64,000 nt of DNA, from assembly GCA_028752905.1 (NCBI GenBank), contig JAQNBH010000309.1:35822-99821 (forward strand). The letters run 5' to 3'. The translations under genes were made by a program, and so were the position numbers. Position 1 is the stretch's first letter, and each line of letters opens with the position of its first letter. Positions 1-13,565 of the stretch are shown here, in pieces. The notes below the pieces were generated by a model. That model ran no database searches, was not told the origin of the DNA, and saw only the letters and a program-made list of their open reading frames with translations. This stretch comes from Cladorhizidae sp. MBARI D1340-BT2 (taxonomy: Eukaryota; Porifera; Demospongiae; Poecilosclerida; Cladorhizidae).

Positions 1-504
1 TTTACTACACCTAGTTTACTACACCTAGTTTACTACACCTAGTTTACTACACCTAGTTTACTACACCTAGTTTACTACACCTAGTTTACTACACCTAGTT
101 TACTACACCTAGTTTACTACACCTAGTTTACTACACCTAGTTTACTACACCTAGTTTACTACACCTAGTTTACTACACCTAGTTTACTACACCTAGTTTA
201 CTACACCTAGTTTACTACACCTAGTTTACTACACCTAGTTTACTACACCTAGTTTACTACAGCTAGTTTACTACACCTAGTTTACTACACCTAGTTTACT
301 ACACCTAGTTTACTACACCTAGTTTACTACACCTAGTTTACTACACCTAGTTTACTACACCTAGTTTACTACACCTAGTTTATTACACCTAGTTTACTAC
401 ACCTAGTTTACTACACCTAGTTTACTACACCTAGTTTACTACAGCTAGTTTACTACACCTAGTTTACTACACCTAGTTTACTACACCTAGTTTACTACAC
501 CTAG

Positions 505-582
505 TTTACTAGTTTACTACACCTAGTTTACTACGCCTAGTTTACTACGCCTAGTTTACTACACCTAGTTTACTACGCCTAG
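505..582. repeat. N cassette (X-A-G-G-A-G), H0 copy
   Basis: An 8-bp X unit (505-512) is followed by units A, G, G, A, G. It is flanked by TTTATTAC units at 379-392 and 737-750, 358 bp apart. The same arrangement with the same 358-bp interval recurs in H3 and H4, which makes it a reliable registration mark. Confidence 0.85.
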
Positions 583-918
583 TTTACTACACCTAGTTTA
601 CTACACCTAGTTTACTACACCTAGTTTACTACACCTAGTTTACTACACCTAGTTTACTACACCTAGTTTACTACAGCTAGTTTACTACACCTAGTTTACT
701 ACACCTAGTTTACTACACCTAGTTTACTACACCTAGTTTATTACACCTAGTTTACTACACCTAGTTTACTACACCTAGTTTACTACACCTAGTTTACTAC
801 ACCTAGTTTACTACACCTAGTTTACTACACCTAGTTTACTACACCTAGTTTACTACACCTAGTTTACTACACCTAGTTTACTACACCTAGTTTACTACAC
901 CTAGTTTACTACACCTAG

Positions 919-1156
919 TTTACTACGCCTAGTTTACTACGCCTAGTTTACTACGCCTAGTTTACTACGCCTAGTTTACTACGCCTAGTTTACTACGCCT
1001 AGTTTACTACGCCTAGTTTACTACGCCTAGTTTACTACGCCTAGTTTACTACGCCTAGTTTACTACGCCTAGTTTACTACGCCTAGTTTACTACGCCTAG
1101 TTTACTACGCCTAGTTTACTACGCCTAGTTTACTACGCCTAGTTTACTACGCCTAG
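919..1156. repeat. G-run, 17 units
   Basis: Seventeen consecutive G-units give 17 CpG sites at 14-bp spacing. The run is followed by one S-unit, one A-unit and a 15-bp unit. Counterparts of the same length lie at 36895-37132 and 50672-50909. Confidence 0.85.
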
Positions 1157-1184
1157 TTTACTACAGCTAGTTTACTACACCTAG

Positions 1185-3379
1185 TTTACTACACCTTAGT
1201 TTACTACGCCTAGTTTACTACGCCTAGTTTACTACACCTAGTTTACTACACCTAGTTTACTACACCTAGTTTACTACACCTAGTTTACTACACCTAGTTT
1301 ACTACACCTAGTTTACTACACCTAGTTTACTACAGCTAGTTTACTACACCTAGTTTACTACAGCTAGTTTACTACACCTAGTTTACTACACCTAGTTTAC
1401 TACACCTAGTTTACTACACCTAGTTTACTACACCTAGTTTACTACACCTAGTTTACTACAGCTAGTTTACTACACCTAGTTTACTACACCTAGTTTACTA
1501 CACCTAGTTTACTACAGCTAGTTTACTACACCTAGTTTACTACACCTAGTTTACTACACCTAGTTTACTACACCTAGTTTACTACACCTAGTTTACTACA
1601 CCTAGTTTACTACACCTAGTTTACTACACCTAGTTTACTACACCTAGTTTACTACACCTAGTTTACTACACCTAGTTTACTACACCTAGTTTACTACACC
1701 TAGTTTACTACAGCTAGTTTACTACACCTAGTTTACTACACCTAGTTTACTACACCTAGTTTACTACAGCTAGTTTACTACACCTAGTTTACTACACCTA
1801 GTTTACTACACCTAGTTTACTACACCTAGTTTACTACACCTAGTTTACTACACCTAGTTTACTACACCTAGTTTACTACACCTAGTTTACTACACCTAGT
1901 TTACTACACCTAGTTTACTACACCTAGTTTACTACACCTAGTTTACTACACCTAGTTTACTACAGCTAGTTTACTACACCTAGTTTACTACACCTAGTTT
2001 ACTACACCTAGTTTACTACAGCTAGTTTACTACACCTAGTTTACTACAGCTAGTTTACTACACCTAGTTTACTACACCTAGTTTACTACACCTTAGTTTA
2101 CTACACCTAGTTTACTACGCCTAGTTTACTACGCCTAGTTTACTACGCCTAGTTTACTACACCTAGTTTACTACACCTAGTTTACTACACCTAGTTTACT
2201 ACACCTAGTTTACTACACCTAGTTTACTACACCTAGTTTACTACACCTAGTTTACTACACCTAGTTTACTACAGCTAGTTTACTACACCTAGTTTACTAC
2301 ACCTAGTTTACTACACCTAGTTTACTACACCTAGTTTACTACACCTAGTTTACTACACCTAGTTTACTACACCTAGTTTACTAGTTTACTACACCTAGTT
2401 TACTACACCTAGTTTACTACACCTAGTTTACTACACCTAGTTTACTACACCTAGTTTACTACACCTAGTTTACTACAGCTAGTTTACTACACCTAGTTTA
2501 CTACACCTAGTTTACTACACCTAGTTTACTACACCTAGTTTACTACACCTAGTTTACTACGCCTAGTTTACTACACCTAGTTTACTACGCCTAGTTTACT
2601 ACGCCTAGTTTACTACACCTAGTTTACTACACCTAGTTTACTACACCTAGTTTACTACACCTAGTTTACTACACCTAGTTTACTACACCTAGTTTACTAC
2701 ACCTAGTTTACTACAGCTAGTTTACTACACCTAGTTTACTACACCTAGTTTACTACACCTAGTTTACTACACCTAGTTTACTACACCTAGTTTACTACAC
2801 CTAGTTTACTACACCTAGTTTACTACACCTAGTTTACTACACCTAGTTTACTACACCTAGTTTACTACACCTAGTTTACTACACCTAGTTTACTACACCT
2901 AGTTTACTACACCTTAGTTTACTACACCTAGTTTACTACACCTAGTTTACTACACCTAGTTTACTACACCTAGTTTACTACACCTAGTTTACTACACCTA
3001 GTTTACTACACCTAGTTTACTACACCTAGTTTACTACACCTAGTTTACTACAGCTAGTTTACTACACCTAGTTTACTACACCTAGTTTACTACACCTAGT
3101 TTACTACACCTAGTTTACTACACCTAGTTTACTACACCTAGTTTACTACACCTAGTTTACTACACCTAGTTTACTACACCTAGTTTACTACACCTAGTTT
3201 ACTACAGCTAGTTTACTACACCTAGTTTACTACACCTAGTTTACTACACCTAGTTTACTACACCTAGTTTACTACACCTAGTTTACTACACCTAGTTTAC
3301 TACACCTAGTTTACTACAGCTAGTTTACTACGCCTAGTTTACTACGCCTAGTTTACTACGCCTAGTTTACTACACCGAG
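1185..3379. repeat. Rare-marker segment, H0 copy
   Basis: Ordered rare units: 15-bp ACACCTTAG units at 1185, 2082 and 2903, an X unit at 2377-2384, and the ACACCGAG unit at 3366-3379. Scattered S-units lie between them, and a trio of G-units follows the second 15-bp unit. The order and nearly the spacing are repeated at 37161-39341, 50938-53118 and, lacking its left end, 59944-61564. Confidence 0.85.
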
Positions 3380-4120
3380 TTTACTACACCTAGTTTACTA
3401 CACCTAGTTTACTACACCTAGTTTACTACACCTAGTTTACTACACCTAGTTTACTACACCTAGTTTACTACACCTAGTTTACTACACCTAGTTTACTACA
3501 CCTAGTTTACTACACCTAGTTTACTACACCTAGTTTACTACACCTAGTTTACTACACCTAGTTTACTACACCTAGTTTACTACACCTAGTTTACTACACC
3601 TAGTTTACTACAGCTAGTTTACTACGCCTAGTTTACTACGCCTAGTTTACTACGCCTAGTTTACTACGCCTAGTTTACTACGCCTAGTTTACTACGCCTA
3701 GTTTACTACACCTAGTTTACTACACCTAGTTTACTACACCTAGTTTACTACACCTAGTTTACTACACCTAGTTTACTACACCTAGTTTACTACACCTAGT
3801 TTACTACACCTAGTTTACTACGCCTAGTTTACTACGCCTAGTTTACTACACCTAGTTTACTACACCTAGTTTACTACGCCTAGTTTACTACGCCTAGTTT
3901 ACTACGCCTAGTTTACTACACCTAGTTTACTACGCCTAGTTACTACGCCTAGTTTACTACGCCTAGTTTACTACGCCTAGTTTACTACGCCTAGTTTACT
4001 ACACCTAGTTTACTACACCTAGTTTACTACACCTAGTTTACTACGCCTAGTTTACTACGCCTAGTTTACTACACCTAGTTTACTACACCTAGTTTACTAC
4101 ACCTAGTTTACTACACCTAG
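3380..4120. repeat. Mixed A/G-unit stretch with a 13-bp unit
   Basis: A-runs alternate with short G-runs (six G-units near 3614-3697, then smaller groups). A 13-bp unit that lost one T lies at 3940-3952. Nothing other than the satellite is present. Confidence 0.8.
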
Positions 4121-4601
4121 TTTACTACGCCTAGTTTACTACGCCTAGTTTACTACGCCTAGTTTACTACGCCTAGTTTACTACGCCTAGTTTACTACGC
4201 CTAGTTTACTACGCCTAGTTTACTACGCCTAGTTTACTACGCCTAGTTTACTACGCCTAGTTTACTACGCCTAGTTTACTACGCCTAGTTTACTACGCCT
4301 AGTTTACTACGCCTAGTTTACTACGCCTAGTTTACTACGCCTAGTTTACTACGCCTAGTTTACTACACCTAGTTTACTACACCTAGTTTACTACACCTAG
4401 TTTACTACACCTAGTTTACTACACCTAGTTTACTACACCTAGTTTACTACACCTAGTTTACTACACCTAGTTTACTACACCTAGTTTACTACACCTAGTT
4501 TACTACACCTAGTTTACTACACCTAGTTTACTACACCTAGTTTACTACACCTAGTTTACTACACCTAGTTTACTACACCTAGTTTAGTTTACTACGCCTA
4601 G
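4121..4601. repeat. G17-A16 followed by a degenerate M cassette
   Basis: Seventeen G-units (4121-4358) and sixteen A-units lead into a 5-bp remnant TTTAG (4583-4587) and one G-unit. At the same place H4 and H5 have a complete X-S-G-S-A-G-G cassette. The downstream pattern (a long A-run, G, G, AAA, G) is retained, so this is best read as an M cassette shortened by internal deletion. Confidence 0.7.
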
Positions 4602-5119
4602 TTTACTACACCTAGTTTACTACACCTAGTTTACTACACCTAGTTTACTACACCTAGTTTACTACACCTAGTTTACTACACCTAGTTTACTACACCTAGT
4701 TTACTACACCTAGTTTACTACACCTAGTTTACTACGCCTAGTTTACTACGCCTAGTTTACTACACCTAGTTTACTACACCTAGTTTACTACACCTAGTTT
4801 ACTACGCCTAGTTTACTACACCTAGTTTACTACACCTAGTTTACTACACCTAGTTTACTACACCTAGTTTACTACAGCTAGTTTACTACACCTAGTTTAC
4901 TACACCTAGTTTACTACACCTAGTTTACTACACCTAGTTTACTACACCTAGTTTACTACACCTAGTTTACTACACCTAGTTTACTACACCTAGTTTACTA
5001 CACCTAGTTTACTACACCTAGTTTACTACACCTAGTTTACTACACCTAGTTTACTACAGCTAGTTTACTACACCTAGTTTACTACACCTAGTTTACTACA
5101 CCTAGTTTACTACACCTAG

Positions 5120-5751
5120 TTTACTACGCCTAGTTTACTACGCCTAGTTTACTACGCCTAGTTTACTACGCCTAGTTTACTACGCCTAGTTTACTACGCC
5201 TAGTTTACTACGCCTAGTTTACTACGCCTAGTTTACTACGCCTAGTTTACTACGCCTAGTTTACTACGCCTAGTTTACTACGCCTAGTTTACTACGCCTA
5301 GTTTACTACGCCTAGTTTACTACGCCTAGTTTACTACACCTAGTTTACTACACCTAGTTTACTACACCTAGTTTACTACACCTAGTTTACTACACCTAGT
5401 TTACTACACCTAGTTTACTACACCTAGTTTACTAGTTTACTACAGCTAGTTTACTACGCCTAGTTTACTACAGCTAGTTTACTACACCTAGTTTACTACG
5501 CCTAGTTTACTACGCCTAGTTTACTACACCTAGTTTACTACACCTAGTTTACTACACCTAGTTTACTACACCTAGTTTACTACACCTAGTTTACTACACC
5601 TAGTTTACTACACCTAGTTTACTACGCCTAGTTTACTACACCTAGTTTACTACACCTAGTTTACTACACCTAGTTTACTAGTTTACTACAGCTAGTTTAC
5701 TACGCCTAGTTTACTACAGCTAGTTTACTACGCCTAGTTTACTACAGCTAG
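5120..5751. repeat. Module G15-A7-M-M' (246-bp spacing)
   Basis: Fifteen G-units (5120-5329), seven A-units, M at 5428-5519, eleven units (A7, G, A3), then M' at 5674-5751. The A7 spacer before M and the 246-bp M-to-M' distance are shared only with 41240-41885 and 55059-55676. Those two also have TTTGCTAC 176 bp after the M' start. Confidence 0.85.
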
Positions 5752-5849
5752 TTTACTACACCTAGTTTACTACACCTAGTTTACTACACCTAGTTTACTA
5801 CACCTAGTTTACTACACCTAGTTTACTACACCTAGTTTACTACACCTAG

Positions 5850-5863
5850 TTTGCTACACCTAG
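5850..5863. repeat. TTTGCTAC marker unit
   Basis: Single unit with position 4 A>G. Only two other copies were seen, at 41984-41997 and 55775-55788, each at the same distance downstream of an M' cassette. Confidence 0.85.
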
Positions 5864-6493
5864 TTTACTACACCTAGTTTACTACACCTAGTTTATTACA
5901 CCTAGTTTACTACACCTAGTTTACTACACCTAGTTTACTACACCTAGTTTACTACACCTAGTTTACTACACCTAGTTTACTACAGCTAGTTTACTACACC
6001 TAGTTTACTACAGCTAGTTTACTACACCTAGTTTACTACACCTAGTTTACTACACCTAGTTTACTACAGCTAGTTTACTACACCTAGTTTACTACACCTA
6101 GTTTACTACACCTAGTTTACTACACCTAGTTTACTACACCTAGTTTACTACACCTAGTTTACTACAGCTAGTTTACTACACCTAGTTTACTACACCTAGT
6201 TTACTACACCTAGTTTACTACACCTAGTTTACTACACCTAGTTTACTACACCTAGTTTACTACACCTAGTTTACTACACCTAGTTTACTACACCTAGTTT
6301 ACTACACCTAGTTTACTACACCTAGTTTACTACACCTAGTTTACTACACCTAGTTTACTACACCTAGTTTACTACACCTAGTTTACTACACCTAGTTTAC
6401 TACACCTAGTTTACTACACCTAGTTTACTACACCTAGTTTACTACACCTAGTTTACTACACCTAGTTTACTACACCTAGTTTACTACACCTAG

Positions 6494-6633
6494 TTTACTA
6501 CAGCTAGTTTACTACACCTAGTTTACTACACCTAGTTTACTACACCTAGTTTACTACACCTAGTTTACTACAGCTAGTTTACTACACCTAGTTTACTACA
6601 CCTAGTTTACTACACCTAGTTTACTACAGCTAG
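6494..6633. repeat. S-unit ladder (70, 56 bp)
   Basis: S-units at 6494, 6564 and 6620 are separated by four and then three A-units. This matches 56419/56489/56545 and is a short form of the ladder found in H2-H4. Confidence 0.75.
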
Positions 6634-8321
6634 TTTACTACACCTAGTTTACTACACCTAGTTTACTACACCTAGTTTACTACACCTAGTTTACTACGCC
6701 TAGTTTACTACGCCTAGTTTACTACACCTAGTTTACTACACCTAGTTTACTACACCTAGTTTACTACACCTAGTTTACTACACCTAGTTTACTACGCCTA
6801 GTTTACTACGCCTAGTTTACTACACCTAGTTTACTACACCTAGTTTACTACACCTAGTTTACTACACCTAGTTTACTACACCTAGTTTACTACACCTAGT
6901 TTACTACGCCTAGTTTACTACACCTAGTTTACTACACCTAGTTTACTACACCTAGTTTACTACACCTAGTTTACTACACCTAGTTTACTACACCTAGTTT
7001 ACTACACCTAGTTTACTACACCTAGTTTACTACGCCTAGTTTACTACGCCTAGTTTACTACGCCTAGTTTACTACGCCTAGTTTACTACACCTAGTTTAC
7101 TACACCTAGTTTACTACACCTAGTTTACTACACCTAGTTTACTACAGCTAGTTTACTACACCTAGTTTACTACGCCTAGTTTACTACGCCTAGTTTACTA
7201 CGCCTAGTTTACTACGCCTAGTTTACTACGCCTAGTTTACTACGCCTAGTTTACTACACCTAGTTTACTACACCTAGTTTACTACACCTAGTTTACTACA
7301 CCTAGTTTACTACACCTAGTTTACTACACCTAGTTTACTAGTTTACTACACCTAGTTTACTACACCTAGTTTACTACACCTAGTTTACTACACCTAGTTT
7401 ACTACACCTAGTTTACTACACCTAGTTTACTACACCTAGTTTACTACACCTAGTTTACTACACCTAGTTTACTACACCTAGTTTACTACACCTAGTTTAC
7501 TACACCTAGTTTACTACGCCTAGTTTACTACGCCTAGTTTACTACACCTAGTTTACTACACCTAGTTTACTACACCTAGTTTACTACACCTAGTTTACTA
7601 CACCTAGTTTACTACACCTAGTTTACTACACCTAGTTTACTACGCCTAGTTTACTACGCCTAGTTTACTACGCCTAGTTTACTACGCCTAGTTTACTACA
7701 CCTAGTTTACTACGCCTAGTTTACTACGCCTAGTTTACTACGCCTAGTTTACTACGCCTAGTTTACTACGCCTAGTTTACTACACCTAGTTTACTACACC
7801 TAGTTTACTACACCTAGTTTACTACACCTAGTTTACTACACCTAGTTTACTACACCTAGTTTACTACACCTAGTTTACTACACCTAGTTTACTACACCTA
7901 GTTTACTACACCTAGTTTACTACACCTAGTTTACTACACCTAGTTTACTACACCTAGTTTACTACACCTAGTTTACTACACCTAGTTTACTACACCTAGT
8001 TTACTACACCTAGTTTACTACACCTAGTTTACTACACCTAGTTTACTACACCTAGTTTACTACACCTAGTTTACTACACCTAGTTTACTACAGCTAGTTT
8101 ACTACACCTAGTTTACTACACCTAGTTTACTACACCTAGTTTACTACACCTAGTTTACTACACCTAGTTTACTACACCTAGTTTACTACACCTAGTTTAC
8201 TACACCTAGTTTACTACACCTAGTTTACTACACCTAGTTTACTACACCTAGTTTACTACACCTAGTTTACTACACCTAGTTTACTACACCTAGTTTACTA
8301 CACCTAGTTTACTACACCTAG
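6634..8321. repeat. A-unit stretch with short G-runs and X unit
   Basis: Mostly A-units with G-runs of 1-6 units, an X unit at 7334-7341 followed by A-units, and a single S-unit at 8084-8097 inside a 39-unit stretch otherwise made of A-units. The equivalent stretch in H5 has 38 A-units and no S-unit. Confidence 0.8.
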
Positions 8322-8895
8322 TTTACTACGCCTAGTTTACTACGCCTAGTTTACTACGCCTAGTTTACTACGCCTAGTTTACTACGCCTAGTTTACTACG
8401 CCTAGTTTACTACGCCTAGTTTACTACGCCTAGTTTACTACGCCTAGTTTACTACGCCTAGTTTACTACGCCTAGTTTACTACGCCTAGTTTACTACGCC
8501 TAGTTTACTACGCCTAGTTTACTACGCCTAGTTTACTACGCCTAGTTTACTACGCCTAGTTTACTACGCCTAGTTTACTACGCCTAGTTTACTACGCCTA
8601 GTTTACTACGCCTAGTTTACTACGCCTAGTTTACTACGCCTAGTTTACTACACCTAGTTTACTACGCCTAGTTTACTACGCCTAGTTTACTACGCCTAGT
8701 TTACTACGCCTAGTTTACTACGCCTAGTTTACTACGCCTAGTTTACTACGCCTAGTTTACTACGCCTAGTTTACTACGCCTAGTTTACTACGCCTAGTTT
8801 ACTACGCCTAGTTTACTACGCCTAGTTTACTACGCCTAGTTTACTACGCCTAGTTTACTACGCCTAGTTTACTACGCCTAGTTTACTACGCCTAG
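8322..8895. repeat. Large G block, 23+1+17 units
   Basis: Twenty-three G-units, one A-unit (8644-8657), then seventeen G-units: 40 CpG sites in 574 bp. The counterpart in H5 (58232-58875) is 46 units long with no A interruption. Confidence 0.85.
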
Positions 8896-9581
8896 TTTAC
8901 TACACCTAGTTTACTACACCTAGTTTACTACACCTAGTTTACTACACCTAGTTTACTACACCTAGTTTACTACACCTAGTTTACTACACCTAGTTTACTA
9001 CACCTAGTTTACTACACCTAGTTTACTACACCTAGTTTACTACACCTAGTTTACTACACCTAGTTTACTACACCTAGTTTACTACACCTAGTTTACTACA
9101 CCTAGTTTACTACACCTAGTTTACTACACCTAGTTTACTACACCTAGTTTACTACACCTAGTTTACTACACCTAGTTTACTACACCTAGTTTACTACACC
9201 TAGTTTACTACACCTAGTTTACTACACCTAGTTTACTACACCTAGTTTACTACACCTAGTTTACTACACCTAGTTTACTACACCTAGTTTACTACACCTA
9301 GTTTACTACACCTAGTTTACTACACCTAGTTTACTACACCTAGTTTACTACACCTAGTTTACTACACCTAGTTTACTACACCTAGTTTACTACACCTAGT
9401 TTACTACACCTAGTTTACTACACCTAGTTTACTACACCTAGTTTACTACACCTAGTTTACTACACCTAGTTTACTACACCTAGTTTACTACACCTAGTTT
9501 ACTACACCTAGTTTACTACACCTAGTTTACTACACCTAGTTTACTACACCTAGTTTACTACACCTAGTTTACTACACCTAG
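8896..9581. repeat. Pure A-run, 49 units
   Basis: The longest unbroken run of the majority monomer that I counted, 686 bp without a variant. It ends at an X unit (9582-9589). Confidence 0.8.
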
Positions 9582-10737
9582 TTTACTAGTTTACTACACC
9601 TAGTTTACTACACCTAGTTTACTACACCTAGTTTACTACACCTAGTTTACTACACCTAGTTTACTACGCCTAGTTTACTACGCCTAGTTTACTACACCTA
9701 GTTTACTACACCTAGTTTACTACACCTAGTTTACTACACCTAGTTTACTACAGCTAGTTTACTACAGCTAGTTTACTACACCTAGTTTACTACACCTAGT
9801 TTACTACACCTAGTTTACTACACCTAGTTTACTACACCTAGTTTACTACACCTAGTTTACTACACCTAGTTTACTACACCTAGTTTACTACACCTAGTTT
9901 ACTACACCTAGTTTACTACACCTAGTTTACTACACCTAGTTTACTACACCTAGTTTACTACACCTAGTTTACTACACCTAGTTTACTACACCTAGTTTAC
10001 TACACCTAGTTTACTACACCTAGTTTACTACACCTAGTTTACTACACCTAGTTTACTACACCTAGTTTACTACACCTAGTTTACTACACCTAGTTTACTA
10101 CACCTAGTTTACTACACCTAGTTTACTACACCTAGTTTACTACACCTAGTTTACTACACCTAGTTTACTACACCTAGTTTACTACACCTAGTTTACTACA
10201 CCTAGTTTACTACACCTAGTTTACTACACCTAGTTTACTACACCTAGTTTACTACACCTAGTTTACTACAGCTAGTTTACTACACCTAGTTTACTACACC
10301 TAGTTTACTACAGCTAGTTTACTACACCTAGTTTACTACACCTAGTTTACTACGCCTAGTTTACTACGCCTAGTTTACTACGCCTAGTTTACTACGCCTA
10401 GTTTACTACGCCTAGTTTACTACGCCTAGTTTACTACGCCTAGTTTACTACACCTAGTTTACTACACCTAGTTTACTACACCTAGTTTACTACACCTAGT
10501 TTACTACAGCTAGTTTACTACACCTAGTTTACTACACCTAGTTTACTACACCTAGTTTACTACACCTAGTTTACTACACCTAGTTTACTACACCTAGTTT
10601 ACTACACCTAGTTTACTACACCTAGTTTACTACACCTAGTTTACTACACCTAGTTTACTACACCTAGTTTACTACACCTAGTTTACTACACCTAGTTTAC
10701 TACACCTAGTTTACTACACCTAGTTTACTACAGCTAG
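9582..10737. repeat. X unit, S-unit landmarks and A-runs
   Basis: X at 9582-9589, two G-units, two adjacent S-units at 9744-9771, then 35 pure A-units up to an S-unit at 10262. A 7-unit G-run lies at 10346-10443, and an S-unit at 10724-10737 sits next to the TGC run. The adjacent S pair is the last landmark clearly shared with H5 (59650-59677). Confidence 0.78.
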
Positions 10738-10863
10738 TTTACTGCACCTAGTTTACTGCACCTAGTTTACTGCACCTAGTTTACTGCACCTAGTTTACTG
10801 CACCTAGTTTACTGCACCTAGTTTACTGCACCTAGTTTACTGCACCTAGTTTACTGCACCTAG
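10738..10863. repeat. Private TTTACTGC run, 9 units
   Basis: Nine identical consecutive units with position 7 A>G (TTTACTGCACCTAG). I saw this variant nowhere else in the window. The run sits directly after an S-unit and returns to A-units without any indel. Confidence 0.9.
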
Positions 10864-11045
10864 TTTACTACACCTAGTTTACTACACCTAGTTTACTACA
10901 CCTAGTTTACTACACCTAGTTTACTACACCTAGTTTACTACACCTAGTTTACTACACCTAGTTTACTACAGCTAGTTTACTACACCTAGTTTACTACACC
11001 TAGTTTACTACACCTAGTTTACTACACCTAGTTTACTACAGCTAG

Positions 11046-12165
11046 TTTACTACGCCTAGTTTACTACGCCTAGTTTACTACGCCTAGTTTACTACGCCTA
11101 GTTTACTACGCCTAGTTTACTACGCCTAGTTTACTACGCCTAGTTTACTACACCTAGTTTACTACACCTAGTTTACTACACCTAGTTTACTACACCTAGT
11201 TTACTACACCTAGTTTACTACACCTAGTTTACTACACCTAGTTTACTACACCTAGTTTACTACACCTAGTTTACTACACCTAGTTTACTACACCTAGTTT
11301 ACTACACCTAGTTTACTACACCTAGTTTACTACACCTAGTTTACTACACCTAGTTTACTACACCTAGTTTACTACACCTAGTTTACTACAGCTAGTTTAC
11401 TACGCCTAGTTTACTACGCCTAGTTTACTACGCCTAGTTTACTACGCCTAGTTTACTACGCCTAGTTTACTACGCCTAGTTTACTACGCCTAGTTTACTA
11501 CGCCTAGTTTACTACGCCTAGTTTACTACGCCTAGTTTACTACGCCTAGTTTACTACGCCTAGTTTACTACGCCTAGTTTACTACGCCTAGTTTACTACG
11601 CCTAGTTTACTACGCCTAGTTTACTACACCTAGTTTACTACACCTAGTTTACTACACCTAGTTTACTACACCTAGTTTACTACACCTAGTTTACTACGCC
11701 TAGTTTACTACGCCTAGTTTACTACGCCTAGTTTACTACGCCTAGTTTACTACGCCTAGTTTACTACGCCTAGTTTACTACGCCTAGTTTACTACGCCTA
11801 GTTTACTACGCCTAGTTTACTACGCCTAGTTTACTACGCCTAGTTTACTACGCCTAGTTTACTACGCCTAGTTTACTACGCCTAGTTTACTACGCCTAGT
11901 TTACTACGCCTAGTTTACTACGCCTAGTTTACTACACCTAGTTTACTACACCTAGTTTACTACAGCTAGTTTACTACACCTAGTTTACTACACCTAGTTT
12001 ACTACACCTAGTTTACTACAGCTAGTTTACTACGCCTAGTTTACTACGCCTAGTTTACTACGCCTAGTTTACTACGCCTAGTTTACTACGCCTAGTTTAC
12101 TACGCCTAGTTTACTACGCCTAGTTTACTACGCCTAGTTTACTACGCCTAGTTTACTACGCCTAG
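11046..12165. repeat. G-run series 7, 16, 17, 10
   Basis: G-runs at 11046-11143 (7), 11396-11619 (16), 11690-11927 (17) and 12026-12165 (10) are separated by A-runs and single S-units. The second and third runs are separated by five A-units, and the third and fourth by A2-S-A3-S. The same series recurs at 19430-20535 with run lengths 8, 13, 16 and 11. A partial version lies at 23058-23937. Confidence 0.8.
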
Positions 12166-12277
12166 TTTACTACACCTAGTTTACTACACCTAGTTTACTA
12201 CACCTAGTTTACTACACCTAGTTTACTACACCTAGTTTACTACACCTAGTTTACTACACCTAGTTTACTACACCTAG

Positions 12278-12991
12278 TTTACTACGCCTAGTTTACTACG
12301 CCTAGTTTACTACGCCTAGTTTACTACGCCTAGTTTACTACGCCTAGTTTACTACGCCTAGTTTACTACGCCTAGTTTACTACGCCTAGTTTACTACGCC
12401 TAGTTTACTACGCCTAGTTTACTACGCCTAGTTTACTACGCCTAGTTTACTACGCCTAGTTTACTACGCCTAGTTTACTACGCCTAGTTTACTACGCCTA
12501 GTTTACTACGCCTAGTTTACTACGCCTAGTTTACTACGCCTAGTTTACTACGCCTAGTTTACTACGCCTAGTTTACTACGCCTAGTTTACTACGCCTAGT
12601 TTACTACAGCTAGTTTACTACGCCTAGTTTACTACGCCTAGTTTACTACGCCTAGTTTACTACGCCTAGTTTACTACGCCTAGTTTACTACGCCTAGTTT
12701 ACTACGCCTAGTTTACTACGCCTAGTTTACTACGCCTAGTTTACTACGCCTAGTTTACTACGCCTAGTTTACTACGCCTAGTTTACTACGCCTAGTTTAC
12801 TACGCCTAGTTTACTACGCCTAGTTTACTACGCCTAGTTTACTACGCCTAGTTTACTACGCCTAGTTTACTACGCCTAGTTTACTACGCCTAGTTTACTA
12901 CGCCTAGTTTACTACGCCTAGTTTACTACGCCTAGTTTACTACGCCTAGTTTACTACGCCTAGTTTACTACGCCTAGTTTACTACGCCTAG
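12278..12991. repeat. Large G block, 23+S+27 units
   Basis: Twenty-three G-units, one S-unit (12600-12613), then twenty-seven G-units. It occupies the position of the 21-unit run at 20662-20955 and the 52-unit run at 24064-24791. Run length here varies more than twofold between copies. Confidence 0.78.
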
Positions 12992-13215
12992 TTTACTACA
13001 CCTAGTTTACTACACCTAGTTTACTACACCTAGTTTACTACACCTAGTTTACTACACCTAGTTTACTACACCTAGTTTACTACACCTAGTTTACTACACC
13101 TAGTTTACTACACCTAGTTTACTACACCTAGTTTACTACACCTAGTTTACTACAGCTAGTTTACTACACCTAGTTTACTACACCTAGTTTACTACACCTA
13201 GTTTACTACACCTAG

Positions 13216-13439
13216 TTTACTACGCCTAGTTTACTACGCCTAGTTTACTACGCCTAGTTTACTACGCCTAGTTTACTACGCCTAGTTTACTACGCCTAGT
13301 TTACTACGCCTAGTTTACTACGCCTAGTTTACTACGCCTAGTTTACTACAGCTAGTTTACTACGCCTAGTTTACTACGCCTAGTTTACTACGCCTAGTTT
13401 ACTACGCCTAGTTTACTACGCCTAGTTTACTACGCCTAG
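13216..13439. repeat. G-runs 9 and 6 split by one S-unit
   Basis: Nine G-units, an S-unit (13342-13355) and six G-units. The H2 counterpart is probably the 15-unit run at 25002-25211, which has no S interruption. Confidence 0.75.
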
Positions 13440-13565
13440 TTTACTACACCTAGTTTACTACACCTAGTTTACTACACCTAGTTTACTACACCTAGTTTAC
13501 TACACCTAGTTTACTACACCTAGTTTACTACACCTAGTTTACTACACCTAGTTTACTACACCTAG

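Larger units (their letters stand above)
1..4582. repeat. HOR H0 (partial, right half only)
   Basis: This is the tail of a higher-order repeat cut by the window start. It contains the N cassette (505), the rare-marker segment (1185-3379) and a 17-unit G-run (4121-4358) followed by 16 A-units. The same order of rare markers recurs in H3 (from about 35991) and H4 (from about 49768). Offset to H3 is 35,990 bp at the start, falling to 35,976 and then 35,962 through loss of single 14-bp units. This shows H0 is a copy of the H3/H4 right half, not a random stretch of monomers. Confidence 0.8.
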
